Position numbers and translations under genes: made by a program. Below, in pieces: positions 24,580-35,718 of a DNA stretch of 64,000 nucleotides; positions within the stretch are counted from its first letter, which is position 1, and each line of letters opens with the position of its first letter. The notes beneath the pieces were generated by a model, which saw nothing but the letters and a program-made list of their open reading frames with translations, was not told where the DNA came from and did not search any database. Location of the stretch: the NCBI GenBank assembly GCA_958496175.1, contig OY292274.1, positions 55,438,630 to 55,502,629 on the forward strand. The letters run 5' to 3'. The stretch comes from Sisyra terminalis (lineage: Eukaryota; Arthropoda; Insecta; Neuroptera; Sisyridae).

Positions 24580-25770
24580 TTTATTACAGTGCATTTTGGG
24601 TGTTAGTACATAGAAACATATCCAAAAAAAATCCTTCTAACTCAATCCAAACAATAGTTACAACGGTTTGTGTAAATGTAATAAGACTCTAATAACTTCA
24701 TTGTTAAATTTGAAAAACGGGTATAAATTTGATTCTGTTGAGATATAAATGGATTTTTTTGCGGATTCTCCCGGTTGCTGGTCTCTAGTTGATGGTACTG
24801 GTTGAATTTTCGTTTGTACCTCAACCGGAAAGAAAATAAAGTTTTTCGGCTACTACTGGTTTTCCTTGGAAGATTTTCCAAATCCACCGACGGTAACATC
24901 TAGCTACTGCGTTGTTGAGGATTGTACCGAAAAAAAATTCCTTCAAACGCAATCTTAAAGGTAACTATGATGGTTTTTGTATGGGTAATTAGACTCTCAT
25001 TACCATACTTCTTTGTAGAAATTGCAATGGAGTAGAGTCTAATTACTCATACAAAAACCATTATAATTACTGTTGCGGTAGAGTAATACGGAATTTTTTT
25101 TCGGTACAATCCTGGGCGACACAGAAGCTAGATTGTACCGATGTTTTATTTGGAAAATCTTCCAAGGAAAACCAGTAGTAGTCGGAAAGCTATATTTTCT
25201 TTCCGGTTGAGATACAAACGAAAATTTAACCGGTTTCATCAACTAGAGATCAGCATCCGGGAGAATCGGGAAAAAAATTCGCTTGTACCTCAACAGATTC
25301 AAAATGATGGCCGTTTTTGCTGTTTTAACAATGAAGTAATGAAAGTCTAATAACTCATGCAAAAAGCTTTATAATTATTGTTGGAATAAAGTTAAAAGGA
25401 AAAATTTTCGGTACAATCCTCAGCGACATAGTAACTAGATTGTACCGATGTTTTATTTGGAAAATCTTCCAAGGAAAAGAAGTAGTAACCGGAAAACTAT
25501 TTTATTTCCGCTTGAGGTACAATCTAGAAGTGCGTTTACTAAATCACTCATAACTTTTTTTGGGTTAAAGTAATAACTAATTTTTTTTCGGTACATTCCT
25601 CTACGTGTTAAGGCTCATCTATTACCGTTAATTTTTTAAAAAAATCTAACAATGGGTGAAAAAAATCTATCAAATATCTATTGATATTTTAAAAATTAAT
25701 AACTTTTTTTCGCTCGAGGTACCAACGAAACATTTTTCGGTACAATCAAGTACAAACAAAAGTCAATCTA
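24580..25770. repeat. Inverted and tandem array with a 307-bp unit
   Basis: Plus-oriented units begin GATTGTACCGATGTTTTATT at 25131 and again at 25438, a period of 307 bp. A third, minus-oriented unit occupies about 24600-24905. Each unit contains TTGGAAAATCTTCCAAGGAA and TTTCTTTCCGGTTGAG, and the 9-mer GGTACAATC or its complement marks junctions (24920, 25104, 25409, 25737). The two orientations meet at a palindrome centred near 25015: the arm near 24959-24997 (GGTTTTTGTATGGGTAATTA) pairs with 25035-25072. Degenerate units continue to about 25760. The frames at 24642-24899, 25039-25242 and 25141-25350 are products of this repeat. Confidence 0.85.
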
Positions 25771-25875
25771 AAAATATATTTAAAATTCTAATTTTTAAAA
25801 GTCGGGTGCTAACTTGACAGAGGTAAGATATCAGGAAGCTGTACCATTGAACTAATTTTGATATGATTATAGCCA

Positions 25876-26280
25876 TGTAGTGTATTGGAATAATTAATAA
25901 ATTCCGGAACTGTTTCTTTCCACTTTTCTACGAAAAGTGCTATTGCCTTTACAAACGTTTATTTATTATTGAACGTTTGTAAAATTAATTTGTTTGTTAA
26001 TAACAAATTAATAAACTTACGAGGTATATCAATTTACCAATTTTTGTTTATATTCCAAAAAAAACCTTATTAATTTGATTTTTAAATTGGCGGATAAATT
26101 ACAAATCTAAAGATATTTACCAACTTATTAAAAAATTTAGATGTTGTTGTTCATATTTAACATAATTTTACATTGTATAGCTAAATTTTAATGCTGTTAA
26201 ATAACCATTGTTGCAGTTTTCCCATATATGGATGTCCAATATATTTTTTTCTGTACCCGTTATAAAAGAACTGTTCCCTT
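25876..26280 (+). repeat. Tandem duplication, first copy (blocks A and B)
   Basis: Block A (25876-26050) has TAATTAATAAATTCCGGAAC and CCACTTTTCTACGAAAAGTG. Block B (26085-26280) has AATTGGCGGATAAATTACAA and ends in AAAAGAACTGTTCCCTT. Both blocks recur in order downstream: A' at 26278 and B' at 27288. Coding function is unlikely. CTTTTCTACGAAAAG is a short hairpin. Confidence 0.85.
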
Positions 26281-27465
26281 AGTGTATTGAAATAATTAAT
26301 AAATTCCGGAACTGTTTGTTTCCACTTTTCTACGAAAAGTGCTATTACCTTTACAAAAGTTTGTTAATTATTGAACGTTTGTAAAATCAATTTGTCTGTT
26401 AATTATAAATTAATAAATTTGCGAGGAATATCAATATTAATATCAATTTTTCAATTTTAATTTATAATCAAAAAAATATTTTTTAATTTAATTTTTTCTA
26501 AAATTGGGTTTGTGAATTTTTTTTTTTGTGATAAATGGAAAGATCATATATAAATTTTATAGCAAAACTATTTTTTGTTTTTTTTTCGCAATAATTTAAA
26601 AGTTATTTCAAAATAAAAACTAATTTTTGAATTTTTTGAATCTAGTACCGAAAACACGCCGACAGCTCCCGAACAAACCCGAGTGCGTGTGACGTCCTAA
26701 TGTTAGTTGTCACTTATTACAGTTGATACAGAAATAATAAGTACACTGTTTTGATTGATTTAATTCTGTTGTGATAGTTAAATGTTGAAATTTATATTGA
26801 GCATGTCGAACCTTAAAAGTTATCGTTCTTGTTTTGTACCATAATGAACGAATACTACAAAAACAACTCCTAACAAAATGTTTTTAAATGTTCCCCAAGA
26901 TGGCAAACGTCGAAATAAATGATTTCAAGCAGTGCACTTATATTATCAGACTTTGCCTTTATAAATCCTTTATCACACATAGCTAATTGGAATCAACTAA
27001 CGACTCGTTTTTTAGCAATAAATTTTCAATATTATTGTCTAGTCACGTGTAATAGCTGTAAACGCTGTATTGTTATTAAATAGCTATAACATTATTACGT
27101 CACAACTATGGTGACCACTCATGGCGCGTTTATAGTCACGTGATTTTTTTTTAAATTTTATCAGTTTTTAATCGTTTATAATTAATTGAAAACATTTTTT
27201 TTTAAGTTTTTTGCATTAAATATCAATATTATTTATAATAAAGTTTTAAAATACATGAAAAAAATCAATATTTTTTTTTTTTCAAAATCCCAATTGGCGG
27301 ATAAATTGCAAATCTAAACATTTTTACCAACTCATTATTATAATTAGATGTAATTGTTCATATTTAAAACAGTTTTACATTATATAGATGCAAATTAAAT
27401 AATAATGCTGCTATAATATAATATTTTTCTGTGCATATTAAAAAAGAACTGTTTCCTTTTATTAT
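26278..27465 (+). repeat. Tandem duplication, second copy split by an insertion of about 0.8 kb
   Basis: A' (26278-26505) and B' (27288-27465) repeat the preceding 400 bp, but about 780 bp lies between them (about 26506-27287). The inserted part is less AT-biased around 26645-26700 and 27050-27130 (CGACAGCTCCCGAACAAACC; TATGGTGACCACTCATGGCG). Short AATTGG sequences border both sides of the insertion, compatible with a target duplication, but I did not find clear inverted ends. Its class is unknown. Confidence 0.75.
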
Positions 27466-27719
27466 CTGGCGTTAAAACTTACTTTTTTGACGAGATTTTC
27501 ACGTTTTTCGACGTACATTTAAATCGCATCCTTTATTTTGTATTGGATTATAATGTATTTTTTGTCGGGTGGGAAAACTAGCTTCATTAACAATTGTGAA
27601 GTAATATAAAAGCTGAAAGAAGCGGTTTTTCTTCTTGTACATAGCCGAAAAGTACTTCAATGAAATAAACTGCGATAATAGAAAAATAAAGTTAAGTAGG
27701 TATATAGTTATATAGCTAT

Positions 27720-28084
27720 CTGAGTATAAAAGTGTGCTGGTGGTAATAGTGGTGAGGTGAATACAATCACGCACTTGAGTGACTCATAGACATTTCGCAC
27801 GAGTAACCCTTTTTCATGGCTTTCATCCCTCGTATATGCTGAAGATTGCAAATGGAGAAATTGTTGACTGAAAATATAGCATTGAAAAGGTGAGGAAAAT
27901 AAGGGTTATTTAGCATATTTCCACTAGAAAATATTACATTATCTTTCCAAACAATTAAAAAGAATATTAAGCCGTCGCTGATTCCTGTGATGGTGGGCGG
28001 GTGCGTTTGCGCGCGCATCCCGCATAGTGGATGGCTTCAAGTCGAGGTCTTCAGTCCGTTGATAACTGTGCTCGGGTAAAGTTC
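27720..28084 (+). promoter_or_regulatory. Candidate core promoter with Inr and DPE, plus upstream sites
   Basis: This is the most CpG-rich part of the right half of the window. TCAGTC at 28051-28056 is a perfect arthropod initiator. Taking its A (28053) as +1, AGTTC falls at exactly +28 to +32 (28080-28084) and fits the downstream promoter element RGWYV. Upstream are a GC-box-like GTGGGCGGGTG (about 27994), a GCGCGCGC run (28008-28015), and a consensus AP-1-like TGACTCA within TGAGTGACTCA (27776-27786). A canonical TATAAAAG at 27725-27732 could serve a separate, more upstream start. Orientation is taken from the Inr/DPE pair. No expression evidence is available, so this remains a prediction. 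Confidence 0.45.
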
Positions 28085-28380
28085 TCGTACTATTTGTGTA
28101 GCACTTAGGTATAGCGGCGCTTTACGTTACGCGCGAAAAGTACACACAAACCGATTGTAAAGCGTTGAAACGGTTGATGTATGCAACACTCGCTTCAATT
28201 GTGAAAGCTTTTCGGACCATTGTGCGCTTTCCCCAAAGCTCTACTCTTCTCTCTCCTGAATACAATTCCATTTAATTGACATGTTTTTGTGTTTGTGATT
28301 TTGAAAATTAAAAAAAAATATACAAAACAATATATTTCATTCATTTTAATCAGAGGATTTTTTATCCTTCATTTGTTCAG
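28053..28380 (+). other. Candidate non-coding first exon (5' UTR)
   Basis: From the predicted start at 28053 the sequence stays relatively GC-rich to about 28260 and ends at a strong donor, CAG|GTAAAC, at 28380/28381. An alternative donor, CGG|GTAAAG, lies at 28075/28076. No long frame is open. The largest is the 32-codon frame 28177-28275. A non-coding first exon followed by a long intron to the signal-peptide exon at 63.2-63.7 kb is a reasonable model, but an independent non-coding transcript is equally compatible. Confidence 0.35.
28177..28275 (+). other. Small upstream ORF, 32 codons
   Basis: Starts ATGTATGCA and ends TAA at 28273-28275. The peptide begins MYATLASIVKAFRTIVRF. A second ATG four bases later opens a 7-codon frame. 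It lies in the candidate first exon, where an upstream ORF could affect translation. No homology is recognised, and a chance frame is possible. Confidence 0.25.
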
Positions 28381-29405
28381 GTAAACTTCTTGTCTTATTG
28401 TTATTTTTCATTTCAGTTAATTTTAAGCGACTTGTTATTAAGTAAGGAAAAAATTTAAATGAAAAGTTAAAAAAATTTAATATAGTTAGTGGATAATTTT
28501 CTGGATGCACTTCCGAACAACTTCACCGAATTAGTAATTTATATTCAGCTGGGAAATTCATTCGCTCGTTGCGCTTTATATACGATAACACTCATTATAA
28601 ACGATATGGCTCATAAAATTGTGACAGCCAAATTATATACACATTTTAATATATATAGATATACCTTAATTTAAAGTTAAGGTTTATTAGGGTTTTAATT
28701 ATAAACTTTAAGACACCTTAATGATTTCCATCATTTTCGATTAGAAAATCAAAATATTTGAAAAATAAAAAAAAAACGTCACGGACTTCTTTCAACTAAT
28801 ACAAGTTGATTAAAAATTAATTAACGTACATGAGTTTTCAAAAACTAATTATTACTAAGACACTATTTTATAATGTAATACGAACAATGTCAAAACTTTT
28901 CATAAATTGGAACTTTACGTTTTTAAGATTTATTACATAGACAACTCAATTTCTCCTTATTTTAACCGCTTAATTCAAAAGTTCGTTTCATCAATTTAAT
29001 ATCCTAAGTAAACCACCATAGTTTCATACTTTCGATATTTCTATTAAGCCACATTTGTTCATTTCAATGCGAGAACTAATGTAAAATTTTTTTTTATGGA
29101 ATTTTGTTTGTTGTTGACACTTTTCAAGCAATGTTTTAATTAAATTTCATGGAGATAAAATGTGAAAAATGGATATTTGCGGTGATAAACACAAGAGAAT
29201 TTAGTGCTTGTCGAAATTTAATGGTAGCAAATTTATATTTGGTTAATGCAGTTGCGGTAAATTTTTGAATTGTTGAGTGCTACATCGAATCAAACATTTA
29301 AATATAAATTTTGATGTGTTATTAATACTTTCAATCGGATTTTTCCGAACAAACAATTTATATGTCATGATTTTTTTACCTACATAATAGACAAAATGAA
29401 AAAGG
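28381..29405. other. AT-rich non-coding stretch (possible start of a long intron)
   Basis: Nothing recognisable. The plus frame 28489-28674 starts at a non-ATG codon and has no features. Confidence 0.4.
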
Positions 29406-29574
29406 AATATTATTTATTTTTAGTAGGATAGTGGACATGAAAGGATGTAGATCCATATACTAATTTTATTAATTAAGCGACTAATAAAAGACCGAAATGT
29501 GTCGCTAAATTAATAACTAGTATATGGATCTACATCCTTTCATATCCACTATCCTACTAAAAATAAATAATATT
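29406..29574. mobile_element. 169-bp foldback MITE
   Basis: Two 57-bp arms, 29406-29462 and 29518-29574, are nearly perfect inverted repeats. One arm includes AGTAGGATAGTGGACATGAA and the other its complement with one change. The 55-bp centre is partly self-complementary as well (AGCGAC near 29477, GTCGCT near 29501). No target duplication was resolved and there is no coding potential. Confidence 0.88.
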
Positions 29575-29832
29575 ATGTAAATTATGAAAAATGGATATTT
29601 GTCAATTCTTCTTTTTTCGAGCTGTATTAGTGTCTAGTATACAGTTATTACAACACATAGGTACCGACCAAATTCAATCTTTGGTTTCTTCCTAAAATTA
29701 TCCAATTTTGTATGAGTAATAAAAATGTGTTTGAAAAATTTATTCTTATATTTTTATTCCAGTAAAATTCAAATGGCTTTCACTTTTCCAGCAATATTTG
29801 GTTCGTTCTGAAATTTACTAAGGTGTGTTGTA

Positions 29833-30180
29833 TTGAAAGTATATTGTTATCTTTGCGTGGTAGTTTACCTACATTACGTTTACCGCTTTTATCTGAATAT
29901 TGAATTGAAATTTATTTCAAATGAAATATGCTTTCGTTTTATTCCTTCCATTTTTTTTTTTGCAACTTTTATAGCTTCTCTATTTTTCCGTGGAAGTTTT
30001 ATTCGTACCCTAGATGATATTTCAAAAAATATAATTTTTAGGATAATATTAGTCCGTAACTATATCAATATTTGCCAATTATTGGACTACATATCTGCAT
30101 GTAAAGTATCGCTCATATTTTATGAACGATATCAAATTTTTATTGCGTTACTGCTGTTTCACAAAAATAAAATTGAATAA
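29833..30180 (+). other. Longest open frame, 115 codons, hydrophobic, unassigned
   Basis: The frame begins at a TTG, not an ATG, in genomic sequence. The translation is strongly hydrophobic and aromatic, with possible membrane segments at residues 5-25, 35-53 and 95-110. The part RNYINICQLLDYISACKVSL is loosely reminiscent of the last helices of insect gustatory receptors, which are very divergent, but no diagnostic TYhhhhhQF motif is present. One frame of this length is not surprising in 64 kb of such AT-rich DNA. I regard it as probably a chance frame, with a receptor pseudogene a remote alternative. Confidence 0.12.
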
Positions 30181-31536
30181 AAAAAACTAAATAACCCTAA
30201 AAAAAAAAAACAAAAAAATAACCCTAGTAGTTATTAACTCCTTTTAATATCTTGAATAAGTTAGACTCGCCAAAGTAAAGGTGGATAGCAATTAATTTAC
30301 CAGAACTAACTTACATAATAATTATGATCTCTGCAAAAAAATCCCTGCAGTTTGATTTCATATTACAATTGATAAAAGCAATTTTAACTTTGCAGCAAAT
30401 TTGGTCTTAAAATTTCATAAATATGGTTTAAATACCTTTTTCAAAATATAGTCTTAGGAGCGATGTTTAATCTATACTTTGCAACAAATTGATTTTAATT
30501 GGGAAAATTAAAACTAGATGGGGTTGGTAGGAAATTAAAACAGAAGTGTATGATTTAGCTTTCATACTTTGTATATTTGGTGAATATGTATGAAAGGTGT
30601 AAATCTAGAATTAACAAATTAAATAGTTTATTTTAAAAAAAGTATATATTTTCGTCTAAAAAAAATAATTTTTGAAATTAATTAACTTTTGGTTTTTAAA
30701 AAAATGGACCATGTTTTCAATTGAAACAAAACATTTTTTACACGTACGTTCAAAATATAACAAATGGAAGAAATAATTTTTCTTTTAAGAGATTAAAATC
30801 GACAATTATAAATCGTACGTTTTAAATTAAACTATATATCCTTGAAAAAATTGCTTTTTGATGTTTGTGCTGTTTAAATATTTCACAAGTTTAAGTAGTT
30901 CTCCTAAAATTGAAATTATTTTTTAACCACAATTTTCCATGATTTTTGGGAAAATGTTAATTTGATTCAATTGAGGGTGGTTTTCTTTGAACAATTGTTA
31001 GTAATGTTTTCATTTCTTTGAAACATTTTGCAGGAAGTTCATTTTAAAATTAAATTATTTATATTAAAGTTGATTTAACGTTTCCTTTTTATTTTTTAAC
31101 ATTTTGGTAAAAATTATTGTAGTGGAAATGCTAACTGTATGCGTGTTTGTCAATTTAAAAGTTGTTAATTATTTTCCCATTGAAAAGTTCTATACTTTAT
31201 CTTTATTGAAATATATATAAGAAATAATCACATATCACTAATCATCTCACCATAATCTCCTTATAAATTATAACAAAATCATTTTTATTTTACATTTAGC
31301 ATATTAATAGTAATATCATTTAACACATTTATTGAGTATAAAATTAGATTTTAATTTAAACGAATTATTTAAAATATTTTATTCATTTTTCCGTAGTCAC
31401 AAATGAAATCGACACTAACTTCAAAGAGATTAACTAAAGATGCTATTAGTGATCAGAGGTTATTATATGTAATGATGGATGATTGAATTTTCTTGTTTTT
31501 GAGGTATCATAGTTGGTCTTAGAAAAATATACAGTA
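30181..31536. other. AT-rich non-coding stretch, no gene seen
   Basis: Homopolymer A runs occur near 30197-30222. No gene, RNA or further repeat was recognised. Confidence 0.4.
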
Positions 31537-31542
31537 TACACA

Positions 31543-32360
31543 TTAGGGTGATTTTTTATTTACTTTTTTTTTTGGTCCCATCGTGAAATTTTGTTGGAAA
31601 TACCAAAAATAAAAATTCTCTGAAAGTTTGAGCCCTTAATATTCATTTTAAGTACTCGGCCAAGACGTGTAAAGATTTCCCATTGAAAATACACGGAAAC
31701 TCTGATTTTTTATTTTTAAATTTCTATATCTCAGCGGCATTTCATGAGATCGCTTTTACCGAAGATGGTTTTTTCTCAGAATTAAACGCTCTACAAAAGT
31801 GCCCATTGCGACAAAGTCGTAACTCACACTGGTGAGGTAGTACGGGCCACTGAACCTGATTTTTCCATAAAATTCAAGGCTTAATATCTCGTTTAATATT
31901 GATCTTCGCGATTTGGTCTACTGGAACTTTTTTGTAGGAAATCAAATTCTCTACAAGTTTTTTATTTATAATTTTTCCGTAGCTCTTGTTATTTACGAGA
32001 CAAATGCAAACAAAACTCGAATTTTATGGAAAAATCAGGTTCAGTGGTCCGTACTTCCTCACCGGTGTGAGTTACGACTTTGTCGCAATGGGCACTTTTG
32101 TAGAGCGTTTAATTCTGAGAAAAAACCATCTTCGGTAAAAGCGATCCCACGAAATGCCGCTGAGATATAGAAATTTAAAAATAAAAAATCAGAGTTTCCG
32201 TGTACTTTCAATGGGAAATCTTTACACGTCTTGGTCGAGGACTTAAAATTAATATTAAGGGCTCAAACTTTCAGAGAATTTTTTTTTTTTGGTATTTCCA
32301 ACAAAGTTTCACGATGGGACCAAAAAAAGTCAAAAAAAGTCAAAAAAAAAATCACCCTAA
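31543..32360. mobile_element. 818-bp palindromic element, TTAGGGTGA ends, 6-bp TSD
   Basis: Arms 31543-31875 and 32019-32360 are nearly perfect inverted complements (for example CATTGCGACAAAGTCGTAAC near 31804 and its complement GTTACGACTTTGTCGCAATG near 32071), around a 143-bp centre. The ends are TTAGGGTGA and TCACCCTAA. TACACA occurs directly outside both ends (31537-31542 and 32361-32366) and looks like a 6-bp target duplication. The plus frames 31913-32170 and 32200-32403 run through the arms and are not genes. The right arm has an extra AAAAAAAGTC repeat. The superfamily is not assigned. The same end sequence and TSD size recur at 57986-59047. Confidence 0.88.
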
Positions 32361-32366
32361 TACACA

Positions 32367-34541
32367 TGCAGTTTTTATAACAGAACATCAAAATGAGTTT
32401 TAATAGTAAAAATTCACCAAAAAATCACTATTCTCTTAATTATTCACCATAACGGTGTAAATATTTTAAAAAAGAAACAAAGCCAAGCAAACCCAGATCC
32501 TTGTGGTTTATTATTTTCCATCGTAGCTTTTACCCTTCCAAATTCTTTTAGTAACAGATAATCAAAGAATTAAATTCTAAGGAACTTGTGCCTAAATTTT
32601 GGTTATATTTTCATATATCTTTTTCTGACAATATGGTTTTCTAATCTTCAACTTACTTGTATGATTGTCGGGTTTAGTGACGTAATAATAATTATTATTT
32701 TAGAAATAGGGTATTAATACTTTTTATCCAACCGCTGTATTACAGGATCGAACTAAAGCGTATTCTTTTAATTCCTAGTACGCCTTAATGTCATCATCAC
32801 CCACTGGCATAGATAATGATCGAATGGTATATCCTTAGAATAAGGGAATGTCTGGTATAAGAAGATTTTTTTTTTCATTGGAGGCTTTTTAAATTGAGAC
32901 TTATATTTATGGTTCTTCCAGTTATACCTAATGGTCCCTAATGAAATTAAATTTGCATTGGAAAATTCGTATCTGGAAACAATACGTGTATAATATTTGT
33001 CAAAATTAGTTCAATATTTCTGTTAATAGTTCAATTTAATTTAATTATTATAGTTTAATAGTTTAAATTTATGTGACCTTTTTATTGGTGCCAATTCAAA
33101 GTCAAGAGAAAAAAATAATTTGTTCATTTTGTTATATAAGGTAAATGTATTTGTAAAATACTTTAAAAAAGATCAAATTACATTTGTTTATCATGTATTC
33201 ATTTGTTTGTGTAATATAATTATGCCCCTCTTAGTTGCTCCATTGTGAAAACTCCACTGAGAAAAGAGAAATATTCAGTAATTCAACATTTTACTGGAAA
33301 GCACAACATTAATTAATACATTTAATTATGTATCTGACTTCTTGAATTTAATAAATATTTCACTGTAATATATTGAAATTGTTTAATATGAGTTTACTAA
33401 TTTTTAAATGCACGCATATTGTGAAGAAATATGCTTATGCCTTGCTATTCATACCGAATCTAAAATTTTTCCAATAAAAATCAAATTAACATCGTTTGCA
33501 TTACTCTGATATTCCTATATTTGCTACGCAGATTGGAAATACAGACTCCCTTTCGATAAGGCTATATTTTCGTTGGTCTTTCATTATTTGAAATTGCGGA
33601 TATTTAATTAAATTGAATTACTTTTTCATGTTATATTCGTTTATAATTTTTGATAAAATGTTACCACTTTTAAATTGATCAAAATTTGAGTTCTCTGAAA
33701 ATTTGACTCTATTTCGGTTGAGTTTGTGCTTGAAATGCAATTAAGTGTGTTTGAAATTTGCAGTTTCATAAGTTGTGCATTTGTAATGGGGTTTTAGTTT
33801 TATAAATACGTAAAAGCAAAGTTTTTTTTTTTTTTTTTTTTTTTTTTGTTGAGAAATAATATTCATGCGAATATTCCTGTGGGGTTTCAAATGTACCTTC
33901 GTAAAGATGGATTATTCATTTACATTTTAATTCACAAGTTATTTATGTTGCCATGAGTAAAAAGTATAGATATTAATCTTCATTTTCAATTTTATATTTT
34001 ACGTTTCCACCAAATCTGGATGTTAGTATTTTTCGAATTATTCATTCTAGCTTAGATATGAATTGAAAAATGAATTATCGCTGAATGTAAAGTCTACCAT
34101 ATGGTTTAAATGTATATGTGTGTTATGTATATATATAATGAAAGCTTCAGAAGAAAAATATTTACAAGTTTTTAATATGTTACTTGATATAATTGTGGAA
34201 AAGGTCAGTGAAGTTCAAAAGTAATTTACTTGCGACTTGCGTGGAGCTTCGTTCAGGTGAAGCACGTTTAATAATGGCTATGTAATATGGTTTTTATCTT
34301 ACGACAATCTGTCCTCGCTTTTTGCTGGATGGACAAACCTGCGTGTTTTTCTGCTACATATTATTCCTTACCTATATTTTATATTAACGTTGATAGATTT
34401 TATTTTCTCAAATAAAAAAAAATGCATAATTAAATCAAATCATAAGTATCGAATTTAAAAAGATCAATACTGTTATCAACCCATAATTTAAAATTAGAGA
34501 TTTATGTTTAACTAAAATCACCAAATTTTAATGTATATTTT
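32367..34541. other. AT-rich non-coding stretch with a 26-T run
   Basis: A pure T tract lies at 33822-33847. No protein or RNA gene is recognised. Confidence 0.45.
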
Positions 34542-35718
34542 TATATGAGCAAGATCACGTCAAGTGGACCCCCCATTTTCCACTTGATCATAAAAATTAA
34601 GTTCATGTATTTTTTTCATAAGTAGAAAGTATGAAAAATTGATCCCCCATACGATTTTGAAAAGTTTTAATTTTAACAACAGTTTTTTTTATAATGAAAA
34701 TTGTAGGTACTTTTAATTAAAAATTCAATTTTAAATCAACCGTTAATGATAAATTAATGAAATTTTCAGGATTTACTGTCACATTTATATATTTTAAGAA
34801 AACATTAACAACTAAAAATTATTTATTTTTTATCATATTGTTAATTAACTTTTTAGTTAACAAATGAAAATTTCATTGTTTTCTCGGTCAAAATTTGAAG
34901 TTTTTTTTTTATCAGTAACATGCGTTATTTATCTAAGCTTAAGATTCCGGAAGAAAATTTCACTGTTCGCGATTAGTTTAAACAATATGAATTTATTTAT
35001 CACCGCGCATCCCAGCGTCAGACTACATTACAGCTTCGATTAATTATAATTACACATAACAATTAAAAATAAAATTATCTAACGAATTTTTGTTATTACT
35101 ATTATTTTTATGATTAGTTTTGTATTAGAGAAATTTTATCCTTGTAAAAATGTTATAAACAATGCAATAATATAATTTTCTATTATTACATTGAACAGCG
35201 AAAGTTATTAATAACCAATTGATAATAATCAATGACAACACTTGCCGCCCGGCGCGCTGTGATAAATAAATTCATATTGTTTAAACTAATCCCGAGCAGT
35301 GAAATTTTCTTCCGGAATCTTAAGCTTAGATAAATAACGCATGTGACTGATAAAAAAAAACTTCAAATTTTGACCGAGAAATCAATGAAATTTTCATTTG
35401 TTAACTTAAAAGTTAATTAACAATATGATAAAAAACAAATAATTTTTAGTTATTAATGTTTTCTTAAAATATATAAATGTGACAGTAAATCCTGAAAATT
35501 TCATTAATTTATCATTAACGGTTGATTTAAAATTGAATTTTTAATTAAAAGTACCTACAATTTTCATTGTAACAAAAACTGTTGTTAAAATTAAAATTTT
35601 TTAAAATCGTTTGGGAGATCAATTTTTCATACTAACTTCTTATGAAAAAAATACATGGACTTAATTTTTATGATCAAATGGAAAATGGAGATCCACTTGA
35701 CGTGATTTTGCTCATATA
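34542..35718. mobile_element. 1177-bp palindromic element, TATATGAGC ends
   Basis: Arms of about 467 bp (34542-35008 and 35252-35718) are inverted complements with few changes. Examples are AAGCTTAAGATTCCGGAAGA near 34937 with its complement near 35308, and ATCACGTCAAGTGGA near the left end with TCCACTTGACGTGAT at the right end. The centre of about 243 bp is unrelated. TATA lies at both outer edges and may be a TA or TATA target duplication, as in Tc1/mariner-like elements. The ends differ from the TTAGGGTG family. No coding potential was found. Confidence 0.88.

Noticed and set aside
24642..25350. Conserved protein in the repeat array (LENLPRKTSSSRK frames at 24642-24899 and 25141-25350)
   Set aside because: Comparing the two units by eye, differences are not concentrated in third codon positions and many change the residue. 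The frames are open because the DNA unit is repeated, not because of protein selection.
29833..30180. 115-codon hydrophobic frame as a gustatory or odorant receptor gene
   Set aside because: No ATG start, no conserved TYhhhhhQF-type motif, no flanking exons, and a length that can arise by chance in DNA this AT-rich.
31913..32403. Two plus frames as genes
   Set aside because: They run through the loop and right arm of the 818-bp palindrome. The translations have no family features.
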